NCBI GenBank assembly: GCA_023014365.1
Contig: JAEBUN010000022.1
Coordinates: 248,001 to 312,000 of the forward strand
Reading direction: 5' to 3'
Length of the DNA: 64,000 nucleotides
Source of the DNA: Lepiota brunneoincarnata
Lineage: Eukaryota; Basidiomycota; Agaricomycetes; Agaricales; Agaricaceae
This document shows, one piece after another, positions 11,034-25,697 of the stretch (positions within the stretch are counted from its first letter, which is position 1; each line of letters starts with the position of its first letter). The notes beneath the pieces were generated by a model. That model searched no databases. It had not been told where the DNA came from and was given only the letters and a program-made list of their open reading frames with translations. The position numbers and the translations under genes were made by a program.

Positions 11034-13624
11034 CTACCAAAGATGGAAAGCACCAACTCCACGAACGTGATTTTTCATAAAACGGCGGTGAAGGCGAGAA
11101 CGACGAGCAGAGCCTGAACCCGTGTTCTGAGTCGTCGTCGAGTCCTCATCCTCGTTGGAAGCAGTACGTCGTGCCTTTGTCGAACGTCTGTACTTTGGTC
11201 TCGGGCGACAGTGGCCTGAAGAAGAAGACCCCCCAGCAGCAGGGACCGGGACAGCAGTCGGCGGCGGGGAACCCGATTTCACAGATTTGGTCGATGCAGG
11301 GAGGTGTTGAGCTGGGGCTGTACCAATGGGATAGTTCGGTGCTCCCCCACCGTAGCCGTGGCCCGAGTTTGAGCCATTGCTTCCACCATTGCTTCCACTA
11401 TCGCTTCCACTAGTGACATGAGGGATGTAGGGAATCGAGATGGAAGGGATATGGATGGATGGAATGGAAACAGACGGGATCGTAAACTTGGACGTCGTAA
11501 CGGTATGGGATACTGTATGAGGACTCGAGATTGTTGGCGGCGCGCTTGAGATCTGGCTCGAGGGTGGCTGGGGAGGGATGACTGGCAAAGAGGTGGATGG
11601 TGTCTGAGAAGGAACAACCACAGGAATTGAAGATGAAGATGAAGCTGCGATCGAAGACACGACTGCGGAAACGGTGGATGAAGGACCCGCGGATGTCGGA
11701 CCTGGAGGAGTGCCTCCGGGGATAATCGTGCCCGTCTGAGTGGGATTATCACCTCTGTAGACGTACACGGGGGAGATTAATTGTGGGCTATTGGCATCCG
11801 CGAATGAAGTGGCACGCTTTCCCTCAGGCTGAACGGGGTTGTTGCCTGGCAGTTTGGGGATGGTTCCGGTCGCTGTTGAATTGAATTAATCGTGTTGGTG
11901 GCTTGCCATCAATGTTTTTTCACTCAAGGCACGCACTCTGTTCATTAATTGACTTGGTGATACGACAATGTTTATCCTTGTCCAAGTGGAAAATGCCCTG
12001 GTCCGCGCAGCATTGTGCCTAGAGGGAATGTATGAAAAACATTATCGCAAACACAAGTTGAGGATAGCTCACATCGCCAAAAGGGTTGCAGTGGCATTTA
12101 TCAACGGCGTTCTGAAGGACACCCTTGTCCCATCCGTTGAGAAAGTCTATTATACAGCGTCAGCACAAGGTTAGCAAGTTAAATGAAAAGTTCCGACCTG
12201 CATGGTAACCAGTACCCTGTGCGATCACCGTACGAATATCTGCACCACTCTCAGTCAGCACGCGCACCATCAGGAAACCATGCTGCACATACACAAATGG
12301 CTGCGACTTGTCGCCTGCTTGTTCCCTATATTTGTCGAACTCGTTGGTTCCCCAGTAGACCTGGATAGGAGAGCTAAGACTGCAGCGATAAACTAGGGAT
12401 ACGCAAAGCCTACCTCGATGAAGATGCGGGGGAGTGTCACAGGGTACTTGGGATCACTGCAGGTGCCGGAGTCAGGACCCCCAGAAAGAAAAGCTACATG
12501 AGACTTGTGGTCTGCGGAATCCGTGTTCTAGAAATGGGATCAGCGTTTGCGTGGTAAGGTTCTAGAAAATCTGCCCTTACCTTTCCGTCCCAACAACTCG
12601 GGAAGTTCTGGTTCGAACATATCAATGGGGAAGGTTGCTCGTGACTCTGGCTGGACTCACAATCTGCGCACGAATACCAGAAGGACATGCTTTCGCAGGA
12701 ATAGAGTTGTGCTTCGTGGTGAACGCCATTGAAGTCCAGGCACAAGAATGTCACAGCTTGCTGTGCATGACTATTGGAGTCGTAGGTACGAAGCATTGGA
12801 TCACCTATGGAGAGCTGATGAGAGACGACCAAAGTCAACAAGAACAACTTGGCTCATACCACTGAGCATGCGAAACTATGGCAGAGATCCATGAGAATCA
12901 ACTGTGGACGACACCTAGATGTACACTCACATCATCTGGAAAAGCTGTAGTCGTGCCAGGTTTGTCGTTGAACAGGTAATCTGCACTCAAGTTTAGGTGT
13001 TATGTTGTTGAGAGTTTGATCGAACATACAGCTGTGCGAACAAGAGATGAGCACATTTAGCAAGGACAGTACGACACGAAAACTTACATGACGGCGCCCC
13101 CGTGGACGCTTGAAAAACTCCCATTGGCCCATCTGGGCGAGGCGGTCAGCAAATGACAGGTTGAGGACATCAGATGGCGACATACTCGAAGTACAAATGC
13201 TGTAAGTTTTTTTTTTCCATCAGTTCTATATTCCGGGAGATGTCAGAATGCGACAGTGGTACGTACTGGGAACCAGTAGGCGGACTTGTCCTCCGGGATC
13301 GGGATGGATGTGCACTCACTCTGGCGGAGTGACGCGGTGTTAGTGTTAAACTTGAAGTTGCTGCCGCCGACAGCTACAGTCAAATTCAGCGACCAATCCT
13401 CCATAACAAAAGAGCGCCCAAACCTGAGTGCACGTGACCCGATATCTTGCCGGGGTTCACTACTGGATCAATTCGTTCAGTCGTTATAAAATCTCCTGTT
13501 AGCACAAGAACTCGTCAGCGTTGTCAAGAATGCATATAGACAAAAAGGAAGTCGTACCAGTGCCCATCAACCAGTACGCCTGGGCCGAGGCCGCCAAGGC
13601 GAGGACTATAGAGAGGGGATTCAT
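11034..13624 (-). CDS. secreted DUF1996 protein with Ser/Thr/Pro-rich tail
   Basis: DUF1996 proteins are secreted fungal proteins of unknown biochemical role. The ATG at 13622-13624 opens a signal peptide (MNPLSIVLALAASAQA) directly followed by YWLMG, the usual mature start. Typical blocks follow across roughly ten exons: FITTERIDPVVNPG, GHVHS joined to AVGGSNFKFNTNTASLR, SECTSIPIPEDKSAYWFP, HLYFEWANGSFSS, YLFNDKPGTTTAFPDD, DPMLRTYDSNSHAQQAVTFL, NFPSCWDGK. The last exon (11034-11768) is a mucin-like tail rich in Ser, Thr, Pro and Val with Ser/Gly repeats, ending in a basic segment (RRSRLHRRF). O-glycosylation and wall association are inferred from the tail. No frame break in the exons checked. 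Confidence 0.85.
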
Positions 13625-15762
13625 GATAAAGAGGGACGTGAAAAAGAATGACAATCCCTAGCGAAATGCTGAGGATGGGGAGCTCTTAAGCTCTTGATAT
13701 AGGGAGAAGGGGGGAGGGAGAAGGTGAATGAGGAGGAGGAATGAGCAACAATCGTCCTTCGTGCCTTCGATTAAGCATTTTTGATAAACTTTGTTCCTGT
13801 TTGGAACCATGCCTGATGCAGCTACATATGTTTAATTTCGCAGCCCCTGACCACGTTTCGCTGCGCTCTGCGTGTTTCGTAACGCTTGTATGTCCTGATT
13901 TGCATGGGCTTAAAGCTGCCGAGAACCGACAACGGAACTATAAGTGGACAAAACTCCGAGCGCCACCGCGGACTGGCTAAGAAAAGTTCCTTCATATGTA
14001 AGATTCCCAATAGCCCCGTCTCTGAAAAGTCAGAAAAAGGGTTAGATTCACTCCCTTGTTGGGGACCTGGGAGAAAGGAACGGGACGTCCGCTTGAGGGA
14101 GAAGGTTAGCTCTACGAAATGAGAATCGCCGTTCACATGCTCTGACATTTGATCGACGGCTCGGTGAGCTGAACTAAATTCTTCACATCCCTCGAATCAC
14201 AATTCCGACTCCTGAACCGACAAACGTCCAGATTCTCCCACTGTTCATCCCCCTACGCCACACTATCTCCAAAGCCCATGGAGACTCCTGAGCAGGAAAT
14301 ATTCTGCCTCTGAACGGCGACCTTGCATCCTTCCTCTGCGAGGATCACTGGAAACCACGCGAAATTTTCCAGAGAAAGGAAAACTCCAAAAAGAGATTGG
14401 CAGAGGCCCTCATCCAGAAACCCGTATAGAACAATAAATTTTCAACCGAAGGGAATGGAAAATGACGGCGCAACATCAAGATGTAATTCAACTGACATTT
14501 GTGGGACTGATGAATGTCGTGCCTATTCGCTGCATTGTTGACTACCAGGCACAAAACCCGATCTTCTGATGCGCCCGAGAACTCCCCAAAACCGATATCT
14601 CACCACCTACCACCACCCCCGTTTTCGATCAAACTTTTTTTTTCTTGTTTGTTGTTCTCTTGTGTACGAAATCAAACCAACCCTTCCTGCCTCAAACCGC
14701 CCTGGCGGGTCCCATGGTATCGCAGAGCAACCATCCCACTCGCTATGCGGTTATGGAAGCACCGAGACAAGACAAGAAAAATCAAACCCTGATTCGCGAC
14801 ACGCATCTCCCCGAAGTTCCGGAACTAAATATAATCACGACGAGTACCCACCACCGGGTGTGACCTAGCGCAGTGCGAGAACACAGTACAGGGTGGGCTA
14901 CGTCTGATTCTATGCATCTCAAGGCATCGCAATTTCCTGAACGGATCGTAGAGGAGCAATTAGAAGAGCTCATTAGAAGGTGCGCACACCTCGTGTACAG
15001 CCACTTGGGCGTTGGGTTCAGTCAGCAGATTGTTCTTCCAGGTGCGGGAGAAGCTAAGATCAAGCCACTTGCACAATGCACCTCAACGACTAGTTGTATG
15101 TCTAACTTCTCCTGTTTCCACTAGGGGGAACCTTCCCCTTCGCTCCTCCCTCTCTACCCAAGGCTCCACTGGCCCAAAGATCCGCTCTTCACCACTTGAT
15201 AACAGGGTCACACAATCACCGGGTGTTCTCGAAGGATTGAGCACCTGGAAGCGATGAAAGAACGAGGTATTCGAGCAGCAGGGCCGTCATCGTCCGTCCT
15301 TACACGTAAAAATCACCGCTGATAATCAACCCCCATCTGCTAGCTTATCAAATGAGTGTACTCCATGACTGTTGGTGCTCGTATCAGAGTTACGCTTAGG
15401 CAATGGATGGCCAGCTGATATACGCCACTAATCAGCATCCTCGTTCCATATTTAGCTTCGAATTACGACGAATTCGATAAAATCTCCCCGGTTGCCGCAT
15501 GATGAAGCTCGAAGCCGTACTTACTAGTCAGTTCTGTGTGGGTCGTTAAACCCACTGCTGCCGAGGACCATCACCTTGGACTTTAAGAACACATGTGCCC
15601 ATATCGATCGACAAGTACACCATATCTCCGTTTCAACGTCTTGAAAGTCGTAAATACATTTATGGGAAAAGAGGTTAGAAGACTAATATGATATAAATAT
15701 ATGTGCGAAGAGCGGTATACATGGCGTCCGGTGATCAATCGATCAAGCTCCGCGCTGAAAGT
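13625..15762. other. 2.1-kb intergenic region
   Basis: No recognisable gene. Frames at 13741-14148 and 14323-15257 are short and overlapping with no family resemblance. A weak TATA-like ctatatca (minus) near 13697 may serve the DUF1996 gene. Confidence 0.4.
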
Positions 15763-16684
15763 TCAACCACAGTGGAAATAGTTACCGGGTATGACCTGGG
15801 GACACCCGGTGGTGTCTAGAAAACACGATCATCTTCAACAACAGCTTTCAAAATCAGTTAAGCGACTTACCCCTGTGCACGGGACAATCATCAAAGTCCT
15901 CGCAACACCTGATACACGCACGAAGACCAGCAGGCTCAACGAGTTCAACGTAGTGATTGTAGCTAGATCAAATCAAATGATGAGATTTTTTTTTATCGCC
16001 CAGATTTCAGACGAAGGGGACCTATGCGTACCCCTCACAAACACTACCCACAGGGTTTCCCCTCATAGCCGAACCACCGCTCGAGTCGTACTGGCCACCA
16101 GCATCCTTAGCGTTCAACCTATCAACAGTTTCAGGTCTGATGCACCCGGTGACTGTTGGTATAGCATCCAGCCACACGGGGGAAGGACAGTCAGCCCTGG
16201 CGGCCATCAATCAATTAATCAGGCACTCACGTTGTACGTATCTACTTCCCTTACGACCCTCCTTACGAAACTCGACATGACTCCAGAAATTATCGGGAAG
16301 AAGACCCTGGGTATTGCTCTCTCTGGCGGGGGCCGAACAATACGATCGCATTCCTCCCGTGTGTTCGCTATCTCCGATATCGGTATGGGCAGTTCTACTC
16401 GGTCATCGTCAGCCCTGTGATTAATTGATTAACATGAAGGATTTGTCTCCCATGACGTACCGTGGCATAATCATGCTACAAACACAGAGCCGTGTTAAAA
16501 AAAAAGAAGAGGATCTAGTGAGGTGATTGCATGCGTACCAATAGTCCTGTGCACTGTTCACTTTGACGGTGTTGCCGGGTGCCGCTCGGTTAGTGATAGC
16601 CCTTGTATGAAGGGTATGAGGGTAGGCGGCGGCGCTGATTGCCAAGCTCAAGGCTGCAAGGGAGGGCGAACCCAGGAAGATCAT
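15763..16684 (-). CDS. short secreted protein of an uncharacterised fungal family
   Basis: The ATG at 16682-16684 opens a signal peptide (FLGSPSLAALSLAISAAAYP). The mature part includes KVNSAQDY, then TDIGDSEHTGGMRSYCS (about 16370), LLPDNFWSHVEF (about 16290), TGCIRPETVDRLN and DAGGQYDSSGG (about 16130), HYVELVEPAG, CIRCCEDFDDCPV (about 15900) and, after an intron, TGCPQVIPGNYFHCG with TGA at 15763-15765. The paired cysteines suggest an extracellular, disulfide-bonded domain. I recognise the block order as a widespread basidiomycete secreted family without a known function. About 200 residues, four or more introns, no frame break seen. Confidence 0.75.
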
Positions 16685-16721
16685 GACGAAGAATGGGTCC
16701 AGTAGTAGTAGGGGGGGTGCG

Positions 16722-16729
16722 ATTAAATA
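16722..16729 (-). promoter_or_regulatory. possible TATA element of the short secreted protein
   Basis: TATTTAAT in minus orientation, about 38 bp upstream of the ATG. Distance is short but acceptable for a fungal core promoter. Confidence 0.35.
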
Positions 16730-17649
16730 GGTGGTGTTCCTGGGAGTGGAAGACGTTAGTGCTGAACCTAGCGAATGTCAGGAAGATATCTTAGCTAGTC
16801 TGAGAAAAAGCCCAAAACATTGCGGCTGACAGTTAGTGCAAGTGTTTCATCCAACACCAAATATAGGCCAGTTGATGTAGAAAACCAAGCTGGGCCAAGG
16901 CTGGATACCATGAACGTCGAATATCGGATAGCAGATCATTGGGGGGGGGGACAATGAGATTGGAATTGCATTGAACGCCAAGTGCAATGGCGCAACCAGC
17001 GAGGATAAATATTTGAATAATCCAAGCGGTGCACGTCGGCATTTGAGTGCCTTACCGGAGGTCAATTTGGGGGAGGAATCCAGTCCAACTCAGGTCCAAC
17101 TCGTTAATTTCAAGGTTTAAATACATTTCAACGAGAAGAGAGGACGAGTTCCACTTCTCAGGATCATCGTGGCTGGTTCTAATAATACTTTGGAATATTT
17201 TTAGTGACTCTAACCAGAAGTGTTTCTTATTGTGCCCGACCCTAGCGCCAAAGTGAAGAAACGATATTAGACACACTTATATTTCGAGTTCTTTAGCTCT
17301 TTCGCTGATTCAGTAGCCCTATAGCCCGGGGATTTCATGAAGTTTAGGAAATCGGTGATGAGTGCCTACAACTGCTCTGCTCAAACAAGATCGCACTCAA
17401 GAATTTCTCCTGCGTTAACGAGCTTCCATCAACAAATATGTTTGTCTCACCAGGGACTAAATGTTGTTTATGGCTTTCACCCGGTCAAATATTGAATGTG
17501 AACAAGTTAGGCACATTTGATGCTGTCCAGCTGAGGTTGAGTGACCGTAAAAATGGGGTTCGCCATCATCCAAACGGATTTCTCCCGGTTTACCACCGTG
17601 GGAACTTGCACTTGATAAGGCAGCACGTGTCGATGTATGACTTTTTCCG
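16730..17649. other. intergenic stretch with a G10 run
   Basis: About 900 bp upstream of ARV1. A run of ten G lies at 16941-16950. Small frames at 16833-17276 are unsupported. The ARV1 promoter should be in the last few hundred bases; no TATA box is obvious. Confidence 0.4.
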
Positions 17650-18827
17650 ATGCCGATCTGCACAACCTGCACCACCTACACGCCTTATCTATACACCGTC
17701 TACGAGTCTGCGTATAACCTTAGACTCGAACAATGCGTACGCAAACAGAATACAATTCCCTTACCGCCAACTGAGACTAATCCACAGCAAAAATGTGGTG
17801 CCTTTGTCGACCCCTACGTCGAGCATGACTCGCTTATCCTCCTGCTTGACCTAATCCTACTCAAACGCGGGGTATACAGACACCTACTATACAATAGGGG
17901 TGCTAAACCCCGTCGTGCCGTGGGCGGAAAAAGTAGCGGAAGGCCAGATAGGTCGAGGCCGATGGTAGCGACGGTAGCAACCAGCTCTCGCGAGCACGAT
18001 GGGTATGGACGTTCAAACTGGGAGCAGTTTTAATTATCCTGGATGCATGTGCGTATTCAACTTGTTCTTCTTTCAACACAGCTGATATCAAATCCAGTTA
18101 TCCGATGGACTCACCTTCGTTCGTTGTCTCAAACTATCATAAGAATTTGCGTTTGATTTGGAGCGTACAGACCCCCGAAATTTGACCCAATCCCCCGGGG
18201 TAGAAGACACGCTCGTTACCTTTACGCGTGTCCTCTTTGGCTCTATCGCAGGTTCGCCGCGATCCATCTATATATTGAAGGTCCACTCTAACTCTCCCGC
18301 AGACTCTCTCGCCTTTCACATAGGCATAATTTTCTCATGCATTATCATCCTCAACACCCTCAATTTCCTCAAGTCGTTCCTCAAATCACAACCCAAATCA
18401 GACGTCGCCCGTGAATTCAAACTTTCACTTGTCCCACTCACGCTCTTCTATTCTTCGCTCCCCAAGCTCTTTCTCCTCTTCCTTCTCGCAATTTGGCTAC
18501 CCACCCCTCCACCGTCACAGAGTCAAACTCAGTCAGACTGGTTTCAAACGGCTCTTTCTCGCCCAAATGTCACCATCACATCTTTTCTCTCTGAGGCTTC
18601 CCAGATGCTTGACGATGATAAGATTGACAGGGAGTGGATTATCCGGAATATACTAGGTGGGATGTCTGCTGGATTTGGGCTGCGAGGTATACATCCCTCC
18701 TCTCTCCCCGAATATGACGCATCTAACCGAATGCACAGTCATCTTGGATATCCACCCGTTCTTCTCTATGCTCATAATGCTATCGGGTTGGGCTGCTAAA
18801 ACCGCTGTGGCACAAGCTTGTTGGTGA
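17650..18827 (+). CDS. ARV1: ARV1 lipid-homeostasis protein, ER membrane
   Basis: ARV1 acts at the ER in sterol distribution and GPI-anchor assembly. The ATG at 17650 begins the zinc-binding ARV1 homology domain: CTTC, then LRLEQC joined across an intron (about 17737-17788) to QKCGAFVDPYVEHDSLILLL, and LLKRGVYRHLLYNRGAKPRRA. WVWTFKLGAVLIILDA (about 18000) and FIRWTHL (about 18100) follow, then hydrophobic helices FHIGIIFSCIIILNTLNFL and LVPLTLFYSSLPKLFLLFL (about 18318-18500), and a last exon DIHPFFSMLIMLSGWAAK ending at TGA 18825-18827. An intron of 65 bp at 17920-17984 restores the frame in the linker; a small indel is the alternative. A decayed partial copy lies downstream. Confidence 0.87.
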
Positions 18828-19680
18828 CTGGGTCAGCAGCGACCAACAAACGAGTCGTGCCTGGCTTGCATATAGTATCCCTTGAAATATCCAGCGACTA
18901 CTGTACAGTACGTGGGCGATGAATCCATTCTGTAAATCCCTTATTATATCTTCGAATGTCGTCCTTGAGCTTGAATGTGACACAAACAAGTATATACAAA
19001 ACATTCGCTCAGGTATACTGATCTCGGAAAAACTGATTTCAACAATACGCTGTTCCATTGTCTATCCCCCGTCCGCACCGATTTCGTTTTCGCACCTGTG
19101 CCCAATCCTGTTTCAATTACCGGGATTTTGCTCAAATTCGTTGCTTCACTTGAATTCATTTATGGCGATCGCCCTGGATATCAAAGTTGTCCTCCCGTTG
19201 ATGATTTCCGCTTCGACTCGGGAGTGCTCTCATTCTCTTCTGCCCTTTACTCGCCCTTCCGGGCGTTTGTGCTCTCGGAATCCCTATCGTGTCCAAGAAA
19301 ACCACCCAATCGCTCCTGAGTCCTGCATTGACACGGCCCTCGCCCACCGGTGGGACTGATATCAGATATACTGGGAGCCGATACCCGATACGATACGATG
19401 ATGCCGGTTTTACGCCAACTCGATTAGTATCCGGTTTTTTTTTTCCCCGTCCAATCTCGATGGTCAATGCGTGGTGCCTTGAGTCAGGGGTGAATCTCAG
19501 ATGACAAGGGAAAAAAACAAACCAGAAGCCGGCTAGTCGTGATAAGTGAGCGTATATGTCCCAGGATGGTCTCCCAGTCAACTGCGGCACTGGCATCGGA
19601 CTTATCCCTCCATTCGCATGAAAAGCCGTCTTGGGAGATGACCCGCGTGCGGTAGACAATAGCGACAGATATCTCGCCTC
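18828..19680. other. intergenic stretch between ARV1 and its decayed copy
   Basis: No gene recognised. Overlapping frames on both strands (18919-19710) show no family resemblance. A T-run (ten T) lies at about 19436-19445. Confidence 0.35.
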
Positions 19681-19832
19681 CCAGCGAGCACAATGGGTAT
19701 GGATGTTCAAACTGATAAACGAAGCTAGTTATCTTGAGTGCACTTCTCAACTTGTCCCTCCCTCGGTCATCTGACATCAAATCCAATTACCTGATGGACA
19801 CATCGTTGTTCGTTATCCCAAATTGCCGCAGG
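19681..19832 (+). pseudogene. decayed partial tandem copy of ARV1
   Basis: The stretch 19685-19711 (cgagcacaatgggtatgg and following) matches ARV1 17993-18020, and 19772-19823 matches ARV1 at about 18082-18133: counted by eye, about 10 mismatches in 52 aligned bases, nearly all C/T or G/A transitions. The matched piece spans the ARV1 exon coding WVWTFKL, an intron, and the RWTHL exon; the copy keeps the same order but has stops and no usable splice frame. It also abuts the 3' end of the MFS gene on the other strand. Read as a dead tandem duplication; the flanking parts of the copy are no longer recognisable. Confidence 0.65.
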
Positions 19833-19846
19833 CAATTGCACACAAT

Positions 19847-22468
19847 TCAGGCATGTATCGGTACGTACTCTCTACCTACGCAAAAATCCGTCCGTGACTT
19901 ATGTGGGGTAATTGTCATGCAATAGAAGCCAAGATAATCAATAGACATACTACGCGCGAAAAATACCGAATCAGCGACAAACTTCCTCGAGGAAAAAGAT
20001 AGACCCACTATAAATTCATCATTCTGGAGATCCGTTATATCTTCAAACGCCCTCCTCCCCATTTCGTTAGCCTTCGACCCATCACTCTCTGCAACCCCCG
20101 ACACAACCTCCCCACTATCCTTCCCTAGCCAGGGCCTCGACACGAACGGCTTCGGCTTCTTGTGCACTCATCATCGAGTAATCAACGATCTCCGCACCTG
20201 CAAATCAACAATTAACCTTTGTCAAATGGTCTCGGTGGTGCAGGAAGGTTCACGCTTTCCAGCACTTATTCTCCGCCTCTTATTCCGTTCATTGAGGTAA
20301 TGAAGATATGAAACTGTGAAGCAAATGAGGGCAAAACATGAACAGAAGGACGCAAGCATCGCTTTTAGTCCTGTCAAACCCACGCTCTCCTCGTCAGCCG
20401 GTCTAATTTGACTCGAACAGCAAGTGGGAGTAGCGTGCCTCGTGTATAGTATGGCTTGTCCTGAGGCGCAAACTAATAGCGGGCCAACCTTCAAAAGTTC
20501 CATTGATGGTTCATATCGTGTGGTGGAAGTCCGGATTGGGGGTTACACGTACAATACCTCCGCTGACTGTACCCATGGTCATAAATGCCGTCGTCTGTGT
20601 AAGGCGAATATGTCTAAGTTTCGTTTTGGGGAACTTTATTGAGGTATGTACCGTTGTCTTTTTTGTATGTCCGGCGACATTGGTCGATTGCCAGTTGAAG
20701 ATGAGTGGGATGACGGCGCTGTAGGATGCGAGGATATAATATGCAGTTAAGAGTCCTAGGAGGTCAGTTGGGGATCTGCCTAGGTAGAGAAGCATGGCTA
20801 TAGATTTATTCAATGTTATCGAGGTTAGTGGATTATGAGGGGTCAGATGGCGAGACGGACCCGTTCCGACCATGCAAGGTATGAGAGCGATGAGAAGAAC
20901 GGGAGATTTCATGCGGAATCGTTTAGCGGCCCACTAAATGACTCTTTGGCTTTGCGCGGTACAACTGAAGAAGAATACACATACGAAGGCTCCGAAGATA
21001 GCAGAAACCTGCAACACGCCAAATGGCATGTTGTGTAACATCACGTCGAATCTGCAAAGAACTGTCGTGTACTTTTTCAGTGGCTACAGGCATCACCCTT
21101 ACCCGTCAAATCCGAACCCTTTCAGAATTAATGGGCCGAATGCTAGTATGCCATTGGCGGGAAGGGCGATTAGGAACATGAGGAGCATCCAGCACCAACT
21201 TTTGATGTCGAGGATCATTTCGAGGGCTTGGCTCGGTTTGAAGGATTTTGTTTCGAAGCCCTGTTGGTTTGCTCTGAGACGCTGTCGCGGAGTGTCAGTA
21301 CAAGTACGATAATCAGCTGGATGAGGGGACGAACCTCGACCGCGATGGATTTTATCTTCATGTGAAAGGAACTTGCATTTTACCGGGTTGTCGGGGAAAG
21401 TGAAAAAGCTAGTTGGTATTCAAGGGCTTGTATTTTGATAGAGGTTAAAAATACCTGAGGGCCCCAACGGTAATGGTGATGCAACCAAGAAGGAGAAAAA
21501 TGATTTGATACCTCAACAAGGTCCCGGATCGGATGTGACCGATACCGTACATGATGAGGCTGCCGAAGATGTTGCCCCAACCGGCATTAGAGTACCATAC
21601 TGTACCATACAATAGAGGTGACCTTGGATGGAATGGCATGCTGAGCGATTGCTTACCTGCCACACGGAACCCTTGTTCGTGCCGTCGATACCATATTTGA
21701 CCTACGAGAATGAAGGCTCCCTGCACGGAAGCTTCGAATGCACCGAGCTTTGTACCCCAGATGATAAGTACCTGTTGTACGGATATTAAACGGCTTACAA
21801 AGAATCGTGCAATGAGGAGCCCGGTGAAGTTGCGTGCTGCGGACATGCAGGCAAGTGTGATTCCCCAACATGTCACAATGAAGGGTATGTATAACGATAG
21901 ACGGAACTTGACAAGGAAGTAAGCTGAGATGGGTTGGAGTAGCAGCTGGGCAATGCTGGGATGCAGTTAATTTTTGGCTGTGATTCCAAGAGGTTGGTAT
22001 GCTTACTTGACAATTGATCCTAGGAGCGAGTACTGGTCTCCTACGAGGTGTGTGTCTTTGATGATGCCAAAGACAGAGGAGAAGGAGAGGGCTTGTTTGT
22101 CCATATCTGAATTGCCTGGAATTAAGCTTGTGGTTGCAGGGAGTTGAACGATACTCACACTGAAGAAAATAGATCACAAACATAATAGGCATGATGCTGT
22201 GTCAACCATGATGGGTATAGCGAGACGACGAAAATCTGTTCGAATATCATACTAGCGATCAATCTTCTTGAGAACTTGTGCATCTTCATCTGCCGTAATA
22301 GGGTCGGGGAGCACCGTCGATGGAAGTAATAATCTTCAAGGCATCGTCTTGTTTAATTTTCTTCCTCGACGAGACCGCGAAAGATTTTTCGTCAACCGTG
22401 GGTTCGGGAAAGGACTCAGGTAAGGGGTCCTGAGTACGTGAGGACGATGCGAATGGACCTGCAACCAT
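19847..22468 (-). pseudogene. MFS permease, allantoate-permease (Dal5) type, with three frame breaks
   Basis: Plasma-membrane anion/organic-acid symporter family. The ATG at 22466-22468 starts a disordered N-terminus; then DPITADEDAQVLKKIDRYIMPIMFVIYFLQ across a 56-bp intron, ARNFTGLLIARFF, GAFEASVQGAFILVGQIWYRR, WYSNAGWGNIFGSLIMYGI, FLLLGCITITVGAL, MPFGVLQVSAIFGAF, LLIALIPCMVGTG, LTAYYILASYSAVIPLIFNWQ, FMTMGTVSGGIVGPLL, and a C-terminal DITDLQNDEF at about 20030. Frame is lost by one extra base at about 22306-22309 (a CCCC run in coding sense), 20473-20477 and 20115-20118. One intron near 20430 appears to start with GC instead of GT. The usual stop after NDEF is missing, so the end at 19847 is uncertain. 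Either a decaying gene or a real gene with consensus errors. Confidence 0.75.
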
Positions 22469-22860
22469 GAACCCGCGAGCGTGTGTGTCCTAGCTCAGCA
22501 CGTCCAGCTTATGAGCGTCTGTGGCATCTTTGAGCCTTCCGAATTGGGATTCCCGAGCGATTGAGAGTAGCGGTTGCAGGCGTAGTGCTGTAATTTTGCC
22601 ATTCGTCGCCGAGTGTATTGGGAGATTAACATGCTTGGTATGAGACGAGAGAATCACCGAGGCCATCAGCGCTTCAATAATGAACGCGCACCGCGTTATT
22701 TGGTTTGAGGGCTACTGCCAAACAATATTGGTAGATTTTAGATTTCTTAATTTTCGTCCCCAATGTCAGAGTCACAGACGTGATAATGAGCATTTCTGTG
22801 CGTATATCTACTGATTGTTCTGTGAGGGTCTTATGAAAATGCAGACAGGGATCGAATACC
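22469..22860. other. divergent region; probably holds the unresolved 5' exons of RIX7
   Basis: Between the MFS start and the first sure RIX7 exon. A short stretch reading RITEAISASI (about 22650) resembles the N-terminal helical part of Rix7 proteins, but no start codon or splice path could be fixed. Confidence 0.35.
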
Positions 22861-25550
<2,690 letters not shown>

Positions 25551-25697
25551 GAGGAGGTCGTTAATGATCAATCATTATTACTCTGGGTGGTGGTGTATCT
25601 CATCGGAATTTAGTTGCACTGATTCGTAGTAAAAACAATTTGGACACAAAACTTCTCATACAAGTTGTGCATGAACTGGTCTAACTCTTCATGGGAA
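25551..25697. terminator. shared 3' region between RIX7 and PPE1
   Basis: 147 bp separate the stops of two convergent genes, so both polyadenylation regions must lie here or overlap. No defined signal can be named. Confidence 0.35.

Noticed and set aside
11279..11752. 157-codon minus-strand frame rich in Leu/Arg/Pro
   Set aside because: Shifted reading of the Ser/Thr/Pro tail of the DUF1996 gene.
15791..16420. 209-codon plus-strand frame
   Set aside because: It is the shadow of the minus-strand secreted protein, whose exons on the other strand show clear conserved blocks.
17438..17854. 138-codon plus-strand frame overlapping the ARV1 start
   Set aside because: Out of frame with the ARV1 zinc domain, which is well supported.
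22286..22310. 25-bp intron (gtgctc...ggcag) to explain the first frame change in the MFS gene
   Set aside because: It restores the frame but is far too short for a fungal spliceosomal intron; an extra C in the CCCC run is simpler.
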